In this document: piece after piece, positions 17,561-27,992 of the stretch | Layout: each line of letters starts with the position of its first letter | Position numbering within the stretch: the first letter of the stretch is position 1 | From: Vibrio echinoideorum | GTDB lineage: Bacteria; Pseudomonadota; Gammaproteobacteria; Enterobacterales; Vibrionaceae | DNA: 64,000 bases | Reading direction: 5' to 3' | Assembly (NCBI RefSeq): GCF_024347455.1 | Contig: NZ_AP025483.1 | Coordinates: 1,054,001 to 1,118,000 of the forward strand | The notes under the pieces: model-generated | The model's input: the letters and a program-made list of their open reading frames with translations, nothing else | The model's database searches: none | What the model was told of the DNA's origin: nothing | Position numbers and translations under genes: made by a program

Positions 17561-19192
17561 ATGTACAAGAATAAAATCACTCAGGCCCTTCTTCTAGGTG
17601 CTGGTTTGGCAGTGGCTGCCACTTCTACCCTTTCTATCGCTGCTGAAGTTCCAGCAGGCACCGAGCTTGCAAAAGTTCAGGAGCTTGTTCGCGGTAACGG
17701 TACTGAAGTTGCGACTATCGACCCACACAAATCTCAAGGTGTACCAGAATCTCACGTAATTCGTGATCTTCTAGAAGGTCTAGTGAACCAAGATGGCGAA
17801 GGTAATACAATCCCAGGTGTAGCCGAAAGCTGGGAAACGACAGACAACAAAACATTCACTTTCCACCTGCGTAAAGACGCAAAATGGTCTAACGGCGATC
17901 CTGTAACAGCTGAAGATTTCGTTTACAGCTGGCAACGTGCAGTCGATCCTGCCACTGCTTCTCCATATGCTTGGTACATGGAATATACCAAGATGGTGAA
18001 CGCGAAAGACATCGTAGCGGGTAAGAAAGACAAGAGTGAGCTAGGTGTTAAAGCTGTAGATGCAAACACTCTTGTTGTTGAACTAGATACAGCGGTACCA
18101 TATTTCGTAATGATGATGGGCCACACAACAATGAAGCCTGTACATCAGGCGACTGTTGAAAAATTTGGTGACCAGTGGACTAAGCCGGGTAACTTTGTAG
18201 GTAACGGTGCGTTTTCTGTTGATCAATGGGTTGTTAACGAACGCCTAGTACTAAAGCGTAACGAGCAATACTGGAACAACGATAAGACTGTTCTTAATAA
18301 AGTAACGTTCCTACCAATCGAAAACCAAGTTGCGGAAATGAACCGTTTCCTATCTGGTGAAATCGACTTTACAAACGAACTTCCAACTGAGCACTTCAAG
18401 CGTCTTAAGAAAGAGTATGCGGAAGATGTATCTGTAGCGGGTAACCTATGTACCTACTACTACATCTTTAACACAAAGAAAGCACCATTTGATGATGTTC
18501 GTGTACGTAAAGCAATTTCTTACGCAATTGACCGTAATATCGTAAGTGACGCGATCCTTGCACAAGGTCAAAAACCAGCGTACTTCTTGACTCCTGAGAT
18601 TACAGCAGGATTCAATCCTGAGCTTCCTGCGTACGGTAAAATGACTCAGAAAGAACGTAACGCTGAAGCGGCACGTCTTCTTGAAGAAGCGGGTTACGGC
18701 CGAGATAACCCACTAAGCTTCAACCTGCTTTACAACACTTCAGAAAACCACAAGAAGATTGCTGTAGCGCTAGGCTCTATGTGGAAGAAAACACTGGGTC
18801 TTAAAGTAACGCTTGAAAACCAAGAGTGGAAAACTTACCTATCTTCTAAAGATTCTGGTGACTTTGAAGTAGCACGTGCTGGTTGGTGTGGTGACTACAA
18901 TGAAGCGTCGTCATTCCTAACGCTAATGAAGAGTAACAACACGACTGGTGGTGTTCACTACGACAGCGCTGCTTACGACCAAATCATTGATAAAGCACTT
19001 AACTCTACTTCAGAAGAAGAGCGTGAAGCACTTTACCTTGAAGCTGAAGCGCTAATGGCGAACGATATGCCTATCGCTCCTATCTACCAATACGTGAAAT
19101 CACGTCTACTTAATCCGCATGTTGGTGGTTTCCCAACAAACAACGCGGAAGATAAGATCTTCTCGAAAGACTTATACATCAAAGCTGAATAA
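17561..19192 (+). CDS. oppA: Periplasmic oligopeptide-binding protein OppA
   Basis: 543 residues, the same length as E. coli OppA. It has a signal peptide (about 1-27, cut near SIAA-EVPAG). SBP family 5 signatures include TFTFHLRKDAKWSNGDPVTAEDFVYSWQ-type text near residue 90-110. It captures peptides for the OppBCDF transporter. A strong hairpin just after the stop probably lets oppA be made in excess over the membrane genes. Confidence 0.96.
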   Translation: MYKNKITQALLLGAGLAVAATSTLSIAAEVPAGTELAKVQELVRGNGTEVATIDPHKSQGVPESHVIRDLLEGLVNQDGEGNTIPGVAESWETTDNKTFTFHLRKDAKWSNGDPVTAEDFVYSWQRAVDPATASPYAWYMEYTKMVNAKDIVAGKKDKSELGVKAVDANTLVVELDTAVPYFVMMMGHTTMKPVHQATVEKFGDQWTKPGNFVGNGAFSVDQWVVNERLVLKRNEQYWNNDKTVLNKVTFLPIENQVAEMNRFLSGEIDFTNELPTEHFKRLKKEYAEDVSVAGNLCTYYYIFNTKKAPFDDVRVRKAISYAIDRNIVSDAILAQGQKPAYFLTPEITAGFNPELPAYGKMTQKERNAEAARLLEEAGYGRDNPLSFNLLYNTSENHKKIAVALGSMWKKTLGLKVTLENQEWKTYLSSKDSGDFEVARAGWCGDYNEASSFLTLMKSNNTTGGVHYDSAAYDQIIDKALNSTSEEEREALYLEAEALMANDMPIAPIYQYVKSRLLNPHVGGFPTNNAEDKIFSKDLYIKAE

Positions 19193-19236
19193 TAAACGCT
19201 TCGATTCTAAAAAGTTAATATAACTATAACGATACC

Positions 19237-19269
19237 GACGCTACATGCGCAGAGCGCGCATGTAGCGTC
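19237..19269 (+). terminator. Stem-loop between oppA and oppB
   Basis: A perfect 14-bp GC-rich stem (GACGCTACATGCGC and its complement, 5-base loop) is followed by TTTCTAATTTT. It is probably a leaky terminator or a 3' stabiliser that sets the OppA:OppBCDF ratio. Confidence 0.75.
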
Positions 19270-19308
19270 TTTCTAATTTTAATTGTCACAGACTGAAAGA
19301 GTGAGTTT

Positions 19309-20229
19309 ATGCTTAAATTCATTATGAAAAGGATATTTGAAGCGATTCCAACTATGTTGGTGTTGATCACTATATCTTTCTTTCTCATGCGTTTCGCACC
19401 GGGTAACCCGTTTTCAAGCGAGCGTCCATTACCGCCAGAAGTTATGGCTAACATCGAAGCTAAATATGGCTTAGACAAACCTGTATTTGAACAGTACACC
19501 ACGTACCTGACCAACATCCTTCAGGGAGACTTTGGTCCGTCTTTCAAATATCAAGATTACACAGTAAATGAGTTGATCGCGGTTGCGCTTCCAGTTTCTG
19601 CGAAGGTAGGTTTTGTTGCCTTTATCTTTACCTTGATTATGGGGGTAACGGTCGGAACCATTGCCGCCTTGAAGCACAATACCTGGATCGACTACACCAT
19701 AATGTCGACCGCGATGCTCGGGGTGGTGATGCCATCCTTCGTGTTGGCACCAGCGCTTATTTACCTATTCTCACTGCACTGGCATATATTTCCTGCAGGT
19801 GGTTGGCACGGTGGTACTTATATGTACATCGTCCTACCCGTTATCGCGATGTCTCTTCTATACGTAGCAACCTTTGCTCGTATTACTCGCGGTAGCATGA
19901 TTGAAACCCTAAACAGTAACTTTATCCGTACAGCTCGTGCTAAAGGTCTAAGTTACCGTTATATCGTTCTTAAACATGCTCTTAAACCAGCAATGCTTCC
20001 TGTCGTTTCTTATATGGGACCTGCTTTCGTAGGTATCATTACCGGTTCTGTTGTCGTTGAAACTATCTTCGGCCTACCGGGTATCGGCAAGCTGTTTGTT
20101 AACGCCGCGTTTAACCGTGACTATTCGTTAGTAATGGGAGTAACCATTTTGATTGGTTTCCTATTCATCTTATTCAACGCAATCGTTGATATTTTACTAG
20201 CGCTTATAGACCCGAAAATTCGCTACTAG
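19309..20229 (+). CDS. oppB: Oligopeptide ABC transporter permease OppB
   Basis: 306 residues with six membrane segments, equal in length to E. coli OppB. The N-terminal FIMKRIFEAIPTMLVLITISFF is the typical first helix; the EAA loop RTARAKGLSYRYIVLKHALKPA contacts the ATPases. It pairs with OppC to form the pore. It is separated from oppC by 9 bp. Confidence 0.96.
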   Translation: MLKFIMKRIFEAIPTMLVLITISFFLMRFAPGNPFSSERPLPPEVMANIEAKYGLDKPVFEQYTTYLTNILQGDFGPSFKYQDYTVNELIAVALPVSAKVGFVAFIFTLIMGVTVGTIAALKHNTWIDYTIMSTAMLGVVMPSFVLAPALIYLFSLHWHIFPAGGWHGGTYMYIVLPVIAMSLLYVATFARITRGSMIETLNSNFIRTARAKGLSYRYIVLKHALKPAMLPVVSYMGPAFVGIITGSVVVETIFGLPGIGKLFVNAAFNRDYSLVMGVTILIGFLFILFNAIVDILLALIDPKIRY

Positions 20230-20238
20230 CAGGGACGC

Positions 20239-21147
20239 ATGGTTATGTTGAAGAAAAAAGAAAACTTAGAAGCGATCGAAAAATTCTCTGAGAGTTTGGA
20301 AATTGAAGGTCGTAGTTTGTGGCAGGATGCGCGTATTCGTTTTATGCGTAACAAAGCGGCAATGATCAGCCTGTTCATTCTAATTGTCATGGTGTTATCG
20401 GTAATCTTCTTACCTATGTTGGCAGAACATGCTTACGATGATACTGACTGGTACGCAATGCACGTAGGCCCAAATGCTGATCACTGGTTTGGTACTGACA
20501 GTTTAGGCCGTGACCTATACGTTCGTACGATGATTGGTGGCCGTATTTCTCTTATGGTTGGTGTGATGGGCGCATTCGTAGCGGTACTGATTGGTACGCT
20601 TTACGGTGCGGCTTCAGGCTTCATTGGCGGTCGCACTGACCGAGTGATGATGCGTATCCTAGAGATCCTATACGCAGTACCATTCATGTTCCTAGTGATC
20701 GTACTGGTGACGTTCTTTGGTCGTAATATCGTACTTATCTTTGTTGCTATCGGTGCTATTGCTTGGCTCGACATGGCGCGTATTGTTCGTGGTCAAACGT
20801 TGAGTTTACGTAGTAAAGAGTTCATTGAAGCTGCTCACGTATGTGGTGTCAGCAAATGGAAAATCATTACACGTCACATCGTACCGAACGTATTGGGTAT
20901 TGTTGCGGTTTACTCAACGCTACTTATTCCAAGCATGATCCTTACAGAATCATTCTTATCTTTCCTTGGTCTTGGTGTTCAAGAACCTATGACAAGTTGG
21001 GGCGCGCTGCTACAAGAAGGCTCGCAAACAATGGAAGTTGCTATTTGGCAACTGGCATTCCCAGCCGCATTCATGGTAGTTACGCTGTTCTGCTTTAACT
21101 ACGTAGGTGATGGTCTGCGCGATGCGCTTGATCCAAAAGACAGATAA
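20239..21147 (+). CDS. oppC: Oligopeptide ABC transporter permease OppC
   Basis: 302 residues. The N-terminal cytoplasmic tail (SLWQDARIRFMRNKAAMISL) precedes six helices; an EAA loop (EAAHVCGVSKWKIITRHIVPN) is present. GTDSLGRD is the usual OppC signature. A second ATG two codons on (20245) is also possible; AGGGA sits before both. Confidence 0.96.
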   Translation: MVMLKKKENLEAIEKFSESLEIEGRSLWQDARIRFMRNKAAMISLFILIVMVLSVIFLPMLAEHAYDDTDWYAMHVGPNADHWFGTDSLGRDLYVRTMIGGRISLMVGVMGAFVAVLIGTLYGAASGFIGGRTDRVMMRILEILYAVPFMFLVIVLVTFFGRNIVLIFVAIGAIAWLDMARIVRGQTLSLRSKEFIEAAHVCGVSKWKIITRHIVPNVLGIVAVYSTLLIPSMILTESFLSFLGLGVQEPMTSWGALLQEGSQTMEVAIWQLAFPAAFMVVTLFCFNYVGDGLRDALDPKDR

Positions 21148-21188
21148 TTAAATAGCAAAAAAAGCTATAAAAGATTAAGGAAGCAATA

Positions 21189-22160
21189 ATGAGCTTATTA
21201 GATGTCAAAGATCTGCGCGTCGAATTTACCACGCAAGATGGTATCGTAACCGCAGTAAACGACCTGAACTTCTCACTTAACCAAGGTGAAACGCTGGGCA
21301 TTGTTGGTGAGTCAGGTTCGGGTAAATCTCAAACGGTATTTGCACTGATGGGACTGCTGGCTAAGAACGGCATCATCTCAGGCAGTGCAAAGTTTGAAGG
21401 CAATGAAATTCTCAATCTACCTGAGAAAGAACTGAACAAAGTTCGTGCTGAACAGATCGCGATGATCTTCCAAGATCCAATGACATCACTGAACCCTTAC
21501 ATGAAAGTGTGTGATCAGTTGATGGAAGTTCTCATGCTACATAAAGGTATGGGTCGTTCAGAAGCATTTGAAGAATCCGTACGCATGCTTGAAGCGGTTA
21601 AAATCCCTGAAGCGCGTAAACGTATTACCATGTATCCACACGAGTTTTCTGGCGGTATGCGTCAACGTGTGATGATTGCAATGGCTCTGCTATGTCGCCC
21701 GAAACTACTTATCGCTGATGAACCAACAACAGCGTTGGATGTAACTATTCAAGCACAAATCATGGAATTGCTGAACGAGCTTAAAGATGAGTTCAATACA
21801 GCAATCATCATGATCACCCATGACTTGGGTGTAGTTGCCGGTTCTTGTGACAAAGTTCTAGTGATGTACGCTGGCCGTACCATGGAATACGGCACAGTAG
21901 ACGAAATCTTCTATGAGCCTAGCCACCCTTATGCGGAAGGCCTGCTTAAAGCAATTCCTCGTTTGGATACCGAAGGTGAAATTCTACCGACGATTCCAGG
22001 TAACCCACCTAACTTACTTCGCCTACCAACCGGTTGTCCTTATCAAGACCGTTGTCACCGTGTAATGGACCGTTGTAAGCAAGAAGCACCAATTTTGCAG
22101 CCATTTGCGAAAGATCGTCAGCGTGCTTGTTTTTCTGATTGGGAGACTTGGACAAAATGA
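21189..22160 (+). CDS. oppD: Oligopeptide ABC transporter ATPase OppD
   Basis: 323 residues. Walker A GESGSGKS, Q-loop, signature FSGGMRQR, Walker B LLIADEPTTALD and the switch histidine ITHDLG are all present. The C-terminal oligo_HPY extension has cysteines (GCPYQDRCHRVMDRC) that in related ATPases bind an iron-sulfur cluster. It overlaps oppF by 4 bp. Confidence 0.96.
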   Translation: MSLLDVKDLRVEFTTQDGIVTAVNDLNFSLNQGETLGIVGESGSGKSQTVFALMGLLAKNGIISGSAKFEGNEILNLPEKELNKVRAEQIAMIFQDPMTSLNPYMKVCDQLMEVLMLHKGMGRSEAFEESVRMLEAVKIPEARKRITMYPHEFSGGMRQRVMIAMALLCRPKLLIADEPTTALDVTIQAQIMELLNELKDEFNTAIIMITHDLGVVAGSCDKVLVMYAGRTMEYGTVDEIFYEPSHPYAEGLLKAIPRLDTEGEILPTIPGNPPNLLRLPTGCPYQDRCHRVMDRCKQEAPILQPFAKDRQRACFSDWETWTK

Positions 22161-23143
22161 GTAAAGAATTACTATTAGATATTAAAAACCTTAAAGTTCA
22201 CTTTAGCATTGCGGCTAAGTCAGCTTGGCCTTGGGCGAAACCATCAAACCTTAAAGCGGTTGATGGTGTGGATGTTCACCTTTACGAAGGTGAGACTCTG
22301 GGTGTAGTAGGTGAGTCTGGCTGTGGTAAATCAACATTTGCGCGCGCAATTATTGGTTTAGTTGAGGCAACTGAAGGCGAGGTTATGTGGTTAGGTCAAG
22401 ACCTGACTAAGATGCAGGAAGTGAAGCGTCGTGAGACTCGTAAAGAGATTCAGATGATCTTCCAAGACCCACTTGCATCGCTTAACCCGCGTATGTCAGT
22501 TGGAGACATCATTGCTGAGCCTCTACAAACTTTCTATCCTGAGCTTTCTAAACAGGAAGTGAAAGACAGAGTTAAAGAGATGATGGCAAAGGTTGGTTTA
22601 CTACCAAACGTAATCAACCGTTACCCACATGAATTCTCTGGTGGTCAGTGTCAACGTATCGGTATCGCACGTGCACTTATCTTGAAGCCTAAGATGATCA
22701 TCTGTGATGAGCCGGTTTCTGCTCTGGATGTATCTATCCAAGCTCAAGTAGTTAACCTTCTTATGGAACTACAGAAAGAGTTAGGTTTGTCTTTGGTATT
22801 CATCGCGCACGATTTGTCGGTTGTGAAACACATCTCTGACCGTGTATTGGTGATGTACTTAGGTAATGCAGTTGAACTAGGCGAATCAGATGCCTTGTTC
22901 TCGGATCCTAAGCACCCATATACCAAAGCATTGATGTCAGCCGTTCCTATTCCAGACCCTCGCTTAGAGCGCAGTAAAACCATTCAGATGCTGGAGGGTG
23001 ATCTACCATCGCCAATTAATCCACCATCAGGTTGTGTGTTCCGTACTCGTTGCCCTGAAGCAACTGAGGCTTGTGCTCAAACGAAACCCACAATTCAAGG
23101 CAATGACGTACACGCAGTATCTTGCTTGCACGTACAAGTCTAG
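22157..23143 (+). CDS. oppF: Oligopeptide ABC transporter ATPase OppF
   Basis: 328 residues from ATG 22157, which overlaps the oppD stop (ATGA). An upstream TTG at 22139 is open but less likely. Walker A GESGCGKS, signature FSGGQCQR, Walker B MIICDEPVSALD and the C-terminal cysteine-containing HPY domain are complete. It forms the ATPase heterodimer with OppD. A terminator follows within 40 bp. Confidence 0.96.
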   Translation: MSKELLLDIKNLKVHFSIAAKSAWPWAKPSNLKAVDGVDVHLYEGETLGVVGESGCGKSTFARAIIGLVEATEGEVMWLGQDLTKMQEVKRRETRKEIQMIFQDPLASLNPRMSVGDIIAEPLQTFYPELSKQEVKDRVKEMMAKVGLLPNVINRYPHEFSGGQCQRIGIARALILKPKMIICDEPVSALDVSIQAQVVNLLMELQKELGLSLVFIAHDLSVVKHISDRVLVMYLGNAVELGESDALFSDPKHPYTKALMSAVPIPDPRLERSKTIQMLEGDLPSPINPPSGCVFRTRCPEATEACAQTKPTIQGNDVHAVSCLHVQV

Positions 23144-23178
23144 AACCTATTTAAACCGGTTCAGCCTGTGACAGGCTT

Positions 23179-23208
23179 AAGCGCAACTTTTTTATGAGTT
23201 GCGCTTTT
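23179..23208 (+). terminator. Terminator of the opp operon
   Basis: Stem AAGCGCAACT/AGTTGCGCTT with an 8-base AT-rich loop followed by a T-run. Confidence 0.85.
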
Positions 23209-23337
23209 TTTGTACCTAAACTTTCACGCCGAACAAGCTTCATCAAATAATTCGAACAACTAAGCCAACTTCTTCTAGTTTTGAAAAAGTGGGCTTTTTT
23301 TATACTAAGTAAAAGTTTGGATGACAGAGGTTTGGAT

Positions 23338-24282
23338 ATGGGTAAGTTAGTTGAAGGTGTTTGGCATGATGTTTGGTACGACACTAAGGAAAGTGGCGGC
23401 AAATTTTTTCGTGAAGATGCTGGCTTTCGAAGCTGGGTAGAGAACAAGTCGGGCGCACAATTCCAGCCAGAAAGCGGCCGTTATCATTTATACGTATCAT
23501 TAGCTTGCCCTTGGGCGCACCGAACTTTGATCTTCCGTGAGCTTAAAGGTCTGGCCAATCATATTGACGTGACGGTAGTCTGCCCAGACATGATGAGTGA
23601 AGGGTGGCAAATGGGTTTACCTGAGCCTCTGTTTGGTCACACTCGTATGCACCAAATCTATACTCAAGCCAAACCTGATTACTCAGGTCGAGTGACGGTT
23701 CCAGTATTATGGGACAAGAAAACCAACACCATCGTGAGTAACGAGTCCTCTGAAATTATCCGCATGTTTAACTCCGAATTTAATGAGTTAACAGGTAACA
23801 CGGATGATTACTACCCGTGGGAGTTGGCCAAGAAGATTGATGAATGGAATGACTATATCTATCCGAATATCAATAACGGTGTTTATCGAACGGGTTTTGC
23901 GACGACGCAAGAAGCATACGAAGAAGCGTATGATTCTCTATTTGGTGCCTTAGATAAAGTAGACGCTCATCTTAGTGAACATCGTTACTTAGCGGGTAAC
24001 GAGATTACAGAAGCGGATTGGAGGTTGTTTACCACTCTAGTTAGATTCGATGCAGTGTATGTTGGCCACTTCAAGTGTAACAAGCAGCGAATTTCAGACT
24101 ACGTCCATATTCAGGGCTACTTAAAAGAGCTTTACCAGATCGAAGGCATTAAAGAGACGACCGATTTTTACCATATCAAGCGACATTACTATTACAGCCA
24201 TACAGGCATCAATCCAACACAAGTTGTACCCAAAGGTCCAGAACTTGGCCTTGATTCGCCGCATCAACGTGACTTGATATAA
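23338..24282 (+). CDS. yqjG: Glutathionyl-hydroquinone reductase (Xi-class GST)
   Basis: 314 residues from ATG 23338; an in-frame TTG 57 bp upstream has no family support. The CPWAHR motif carries the catalytic C57 that removes glutathione from glutathionyl-hydroquinones. WYDTKESGGKF and the C-terminal helical GST domain (RLFTTLVRFDAVYVGHFKCN) match the YqjG/PcpF group. Cytosolic detoxification role by family. It stands alone between two terminators. Confidence 0.92.
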   Translation: MGKLVEGVWHDVWYDTKESGGKFFREDAGFRSWVENKSGAQFQPESGRYHLYVSLACPWAHRTLIFRELKGLANHIDVTVVCPDMMSEGWQMGLPEPLFGHTRMHQIYTQAKPDYSGRVTVPVLWDKKTNTIVSNESSEIIRMFNSEFNELTGNTDDYYPWELAKKIDEWNDYIYPNINNGVYRTGFATTQEAYEEAYDSLFGALDKVDAHLSEHRYLAGNEITEADWRLFTTLVRFDAVYVGHFKCNKQRISDYVHIQGYLKELYQIEGIKETTDFYHIKRHYYYSHTGINPTQVVPKGPELGLDSPHQRDLI

Positions 24283-24294
24283 GCGCTTATCATT

Positions 24295-24394
24295 GGCTGC
24301 ATGGTTAACTCATTAGCTACATGGTTAATTGATCACCGCATAGCGAATTGACTACCGCATAGTTAATTGACCACCGCATAGCTAATTGGCTGTT
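24295..24394. repeat. Degenerate 19-20-bp tandem repeat downstream of yqjG
   Basis: Five copies of a unit like CCGCATAGTTAATTGACCA begin near 24299, 24319, 24338, 24357 and 24376; the last three are exactly 19 bp apart. Copies differ at 2-5 positions. No coding frame or hairpin explains it. Confidence 0.75.
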
Positions 24395-24428
24395 GCACGG
24401 TCAGATTCAGAAGCCGAATGCTAGATAC

Positions 24429-24459
24429 AAAAAGACACGCTAATTTAGCGTGTCTTTTT
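24429..24459. terminator. Bidirectional terminator between yqjG and pta
   Basis: AAAAAGACACGCTA pairs with TAGCGTGTCTTTTT around a short loop, with A- and T-runs on either side; the flanking genes converge. Confidence 0.88.
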
Positions 24460-24482
24460 TATTAGAGAAAAGGGAATTAAGA

Positions 24483-26648
24483 TTAGTTAATTACTTTCTC
24501 TTTAGCTTGTTCTGCTTGATCCGCTTGGATAGCCGTTAGAGCTACTGTGTAAACGATATCGTCTACTAGAGCGCCACGTGACAAGTCATTTACTGGCTTA
24601 CGCATACCTTGAAGCATTGGACCGATTGATACTAGGTCAGCTGAACGCTGTACAGCTTTGTAAGTCGTGTTACCCGTGTTTAGATCTGGGAATACGAATA
24701 CTGTCGCTTTACCTGCAACTGGAGAGTTAGGCGCTTTAGAAGCGGCTACGTTTTCCATGATTGCTGCGTCGTACTGTAGAGGACCATCGATCACTAGATC
24801 AGGACGTTTTGCTTGAGCAAGTTTTGTTGCTTCACGTACTTTATCTACGTCTGCACCTTTACCAGATTCACCAGTAGAGTAAGAGATCATAGCAACACGT
24901 GGGTCGATACCGAATGCCGCAGCAGAATCTGCAGATTGGATAGCGATTTCAGCAAGCTGTTCAGCTGTTGGATCTGGGTTGATCGCACAGTCACCGTATA
25001 CAAGCACTTGATCAGGCAGAAGCATGAAGAAGATTGAAGATACGATAGATGCATCAGGAGCCGTCTTGATGATCTGGAACGGAGGAACGATTGTGTTCGC
25101 CGTTGTGTGAACTGCACCAGAAACTAGACCGTCAACTTCACCCGCTTCAAGCATCATAGTGCCTAGGAATACTGAATCTTCTAGCTTCTCACGAGCTACA
25201 ACTTCAGTCATACCTTTAGCGCCACGAAGTTCTACTAGGCGAGCTACGTAGTTTTCGCGAACGGATGCAGAATCGATGATCTCAACGCCAGCGCCTAGCT
25301 CAACACCTTGCTGTGCAGCAACGCGACGAATTTCTTCAGGGTTACCAAGAAGTACACAAGTTGCGATGCCGCGCTCAGCACAGATAGATGCTGCTTTAAC
25401 GGTACGTGGCTCATCACCTTCAGGAAGAACGATGCGCTTAGCCGCTTTACGAGCAAATTCAGTTAACTGGTAACGGAATGCTGGTGGGCTTAGACGACGA
25501 ATACCTTGAGTACCTTCAGATAGAGAATCAATCCAAGGGCCATCGATGTGGCTAGCAACGTGATCGTTAACGAACTCGATACGCTCTTTATCATCTGCAG
25601 GTACTTCTAGGTTGAAGCTCTGTAGGTTAAGAGACGTCTGCCAAGTGTTACCTTGAGCCTTGAAGATCGGTAGACCTGAAGCGAATGCTGGAGCACAAAG
25701 GTTAGCAATGCTTTCTGGAATGTCGTAACCGCCAGTCAGTAGGATTGCGCCAATTTCAACACCGTTTTTCGCAGCAAGAGCTGCAGCAACGATAACGTCA
25801 GGACGGTCTGCTGAAGTAACCAGTAGTGAACCTGGTTTGAAGTGCTCAATCATGTGGGGTAGAGAGCGTGCACAGAAAGTGATGCTCTTAATACGACGAG
25901 TTGAGATTTCACCTTCATTAACGATTTCAGCGTTAAGGTGTTTAGCCATATCAACCGCACGAGTTGCGATTAAGTCGATGCTCCATGGCACACAGCCAAG
26001 AACACGGATAGGGCTAGAGTTGAAGATTTGCATTACTTCAACGTTCGCTTGCTGAGCGCTATCTGCATCGTCAAAGATTTCAGATAGATCAGGACGAGTA
26101 CGGCCAGCTTCATCAACAGGAGCATTAAGCTTGTTAATGATCACGCCTTTGATGTTCTTGTTTTTAGTGCCGCCGAAGTTAGAACATGCTACTTCGATGT
26201 GCTCTTTAAGCTGAATAGGGTTGTATGTACCAGGGGTCGCAACGAATACGATCTCCGCACCAAGTGTTTTCGCGATTTCCGCGTTTACTTGGTTTGCAAA
26301 TGGGTGCTTACGAGTAGGAACTAAGCCTTCGATAAGCGTTACTTCTGCGTCTTTATTGATTTTGTTGTATTGCTCAACAACTGACTCAAGAAGTTCGTCC
26401 ATTTTTTCGCTACCGATCAAAGCTTCAGCTTTAGTCATTGCGATTGGCTCACCAATCTTAATGTCGCTGTTTGTGCTAATGATAGTAGACGTTAAATCTG
26501 GTTGGTTACCACCGCTACGAGGTTGAGCGATTGGCTTGTAGAAAGAAACACTTACGCCCTTACGCTCCATAGCGCGAAGAACACCCATGCTAACACTAGT
26601 AAGACCAACACCAGCGCTTGTAGGGATAAGCATAATAGTACGGGACAT
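24483..26648 (-). CDS. pta: Phosphate acetyltransferase
   Basis: 721 residues, the long enterobacterial form. The N-terminal P-loop-like domain ([17 protein letters not shown]), a central DRTGG domain, and the C-terminal PTA_PTB catalytic domain with [10 protein letters not shown] and [10 protein letters not shown] are complete. It interconverts acetyl-CoA and acetyl-phosphate. It lies downstream of ackA on the same strand, with two hairpins in the 147-bp gap. Confidence 0.97.
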   Translation of the reverse strand: MSRTIMLIPTSAGVGLTSVSMGVLRAMERKGVSVSFYKPIAQPRSGGNQPDLTSTIISTNSDIKIGEPIAMTKAEALIGSEKMDELLESVVEQYNKINKDAEVTLIEGLVPTRKHPFANQVNAEIAKTLGAEIVFVATPGTYNPIQLKEHIEVACSNFGGTKNKNIKGVIINKLNAPVDEAGRTRPDLSEIFDDADSAQQANVEVMQIFNSSPIRVLGCVPWSIDLIATRAVDMAKHLNAEIVNEGEISTRRIKSITFCARSLPHMIEHFKPGSLLVTSADRPDVIVAAALAAKNGVEIGAILLTGGYDIPESIANLCAPAFASGLPIFKAQGNTWQTSLNLQSFNLEVPADDKERIEFVNDHVASHIDGPWIDSLSEGTQGIRRLSPPAFRYQLTEFARKAAKRIVLPEGDEPRTVKAASICAERGIATCVLLGNPEEIRRVAAQQGVELGAGVEIIDSASVRENYVARLVELRGAKGMTEVVAREKLEDSVFLGTMMLEAGEVDGLVSGAVHTTANTIVPPFQIIKTAPDASIVSSIFFMLLPDQVLVYGDCAINPDPTAEQLAEIAIQSADSAAAFGIDPRVAMISYSTGESGKGADVDKVREATKLAQAKRPDLVIDGPLQYDAAIMENVAASKAPNSPVAGKATVFVFPDLNTGNTTYKAVQRSADLVSIGPMLQGMRKPVNDLSRGALVDDIVYTVALTAIQADQAEQAKEKVIN

Positions 26649-26674
26649 TGACGGACACCTTTAACTATTGGAAA

Positions 26675-26737
26675 TAAAAAAAGCTCAACTGCTATTCCCA
26701 CCGATATTTAAATTGGGGTAGGAATAGAAGTTGAGCC
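26675..26737 (-). terminator. Large imperfect hairpin upstream of pta
   Basis: Arms near 26682-26704 and 26714-26737 (GCTCAACT-CTATTCC against GGAATAG-AGTTGAGC) pair with few mismatches. On the minus strand the structure is followed by six Us (A-run 26676-26681). It lies 27-89 bp before the pta start, so it can attenuate or protect the pta message. Confidence 0.65.
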
Positions 26738-26755
26738 CCATTTTCTTGATATGAA

Positions 26756-26787
26756 AAACTGACTAGCTTCGAGTGAAGCTAGTCAGG
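26756..26787 (-). terminator. Terminator-like hairpin after ackA
   Basis: On the minus strand CTGACTAGCTTC-ACTC-GAAGCTAGTCAG is followed by TTTTTC, nine bases past the ackA stop. It should end part of the ackA transcripts before pta. Confidence 0.75.
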
Positions 26788-26795
26788 AAAATCAA

Positions 26796-27992
26796 TTAAA
26801 GACCTGCTAGTTTCGCAGTGTCTTCAGCAATTACTAGCTCTTCATTAGTAGAGATAACCATTGCAGGGATACGGCTGTTAGCTGTAGTGATAGTACCTTC
26901 GCCGCCGAAACGTGCTTTAAGGTTAGCTTCGCTGTCAACTTCGATGCCGAAGATGCCTAGGCGGTTAAGAACCATTTCACGGATTGGGCCAGAGTTCTCG
27001 CCGATGCCGCCAGTGAAAGTGATTGCGTCTAGGCGACCTTCTAGAGTAGCAGTGTAGCCAGCAACGTACTTAGCTAGACGGTGACAGAACACGTCCATTG
27101 CACGAGTTGCTTCTTCTTTCTCACCGTAGTTGTCTTCAACGAAACGACAGTCAGAAGTCACTTCAGTTAGACCTGCTAGGCCAGACTCTTTAGTTAGCAT
27201 GTTGTTGATTTCTTCAACAGAGTAACCAAGAGCGTCGTGCAGGTGGAAGATGATCGCAGGATCAAGGTCACCACAACGAGTACCCATTACAAGACCTTCA
27301 AGAGGAGTAAGACCCATAGAAGTATCTACAGATTGACCGTTCTTGATAGCACATACAGAAGCGCCGTTACCTAGGTGACAGTTGATGATGTTAACTTCTT
27401 CAACTGGCTTGTTTAGTAGGCCTGCAACTTCACGTGTGATGAATAGGTGAGAAGTACCGTGCATGCCGTAACGACGGATGCCGTGTTCTTTGTACAGGTT
27501 GTACGGTAGAGCGTATAGGTAAGACTCAGAAGGCATTGTTTGGTGGAATGCAGTGTCAAAAACAGCAACGTTTTGTAGACCAGGGAAGTTCTGTTGAGCC
27601 GCTTCGATACCGATAAGGTGAGCTGGGTTATGAAGAGGTGCAAAAGTTGCAGCGTCTTGAATACCCTTAAGAACTTCATCAGTGATAAGTGCAGAAGAAG
27701 TGAACTGCTCGCCACCGTGAACGATACGGTGACCGATAGCGCCAAGGTTAGCTTTAAGCTCAGGCTTAGAAGCAAGAATAGTTTCTACCATGAAAGATAG
27801 TGCTTCTACGTGAGCTGCGCCCGCACCTAGTTGTGCTTCGTGCTTGCCGTCAAGTTTCCATTTCATACGAGCTTCTGGAAGACCAAGACATTCAGCAAGA
27901 CCAGTTAGGTGCTCAGCACCTGTTTCTGCATCAACAACAGCAAATTTAAGAGAAGAACTACCACAGTTTAAAACTAAAACTAGCTTAGACAT
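26796..27992 (-). CDS. ackA: Acetate kinase
   Basis: 398 residues, full length. The N-terminal [11 protein letters not shown] and [10 protein letters not shown] signatures and HLGNGASV phosphate loop are present. It makes acetate and ATP from acetyl-phosphate, or the reverse. It is the first gene of ackA-pta, divergent from yfbV as in E. coli. Acetyl-phosphate made here can phosphorylate response regulators such as LuxO in principle; that link is general knowledge, not shown here. Confidence 0.98.
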   Translation of the reverse strand: MSKLVLVLNCGSSSLKFAVVDAETGAEHLTGLAECLGLPEARMKWKLDGKHEAQLGAGAAHVEALSFMVETILASKPELKANLGAIGHRIVHGGEQFTSSALITDEVLKGIQDAATFAPLHNPAHLIGIEAAQQNFPGLQNVAVFDTAFHQTMPSESYLYALPYNLYKEHGIRRYGMHGTSHLFITREVAGLLNKPVEEVNIINCHLGNGASVCAIKNGQSVDTSMGLTPLEGLVMGTRCGDLDPAIIFHLHDALGYSVEEINNMLTKESGLAGLTEVTSDCRFVEDNYGEKEEATRAMDVFCHRLAKYVAGYTATLEGRLDAITFTGGIGENSGPIREMVLNRLGIFGIEVDSEANLKARFGGEGTITTANSRIPAMVISTNEELVIAEDTAKLAGL

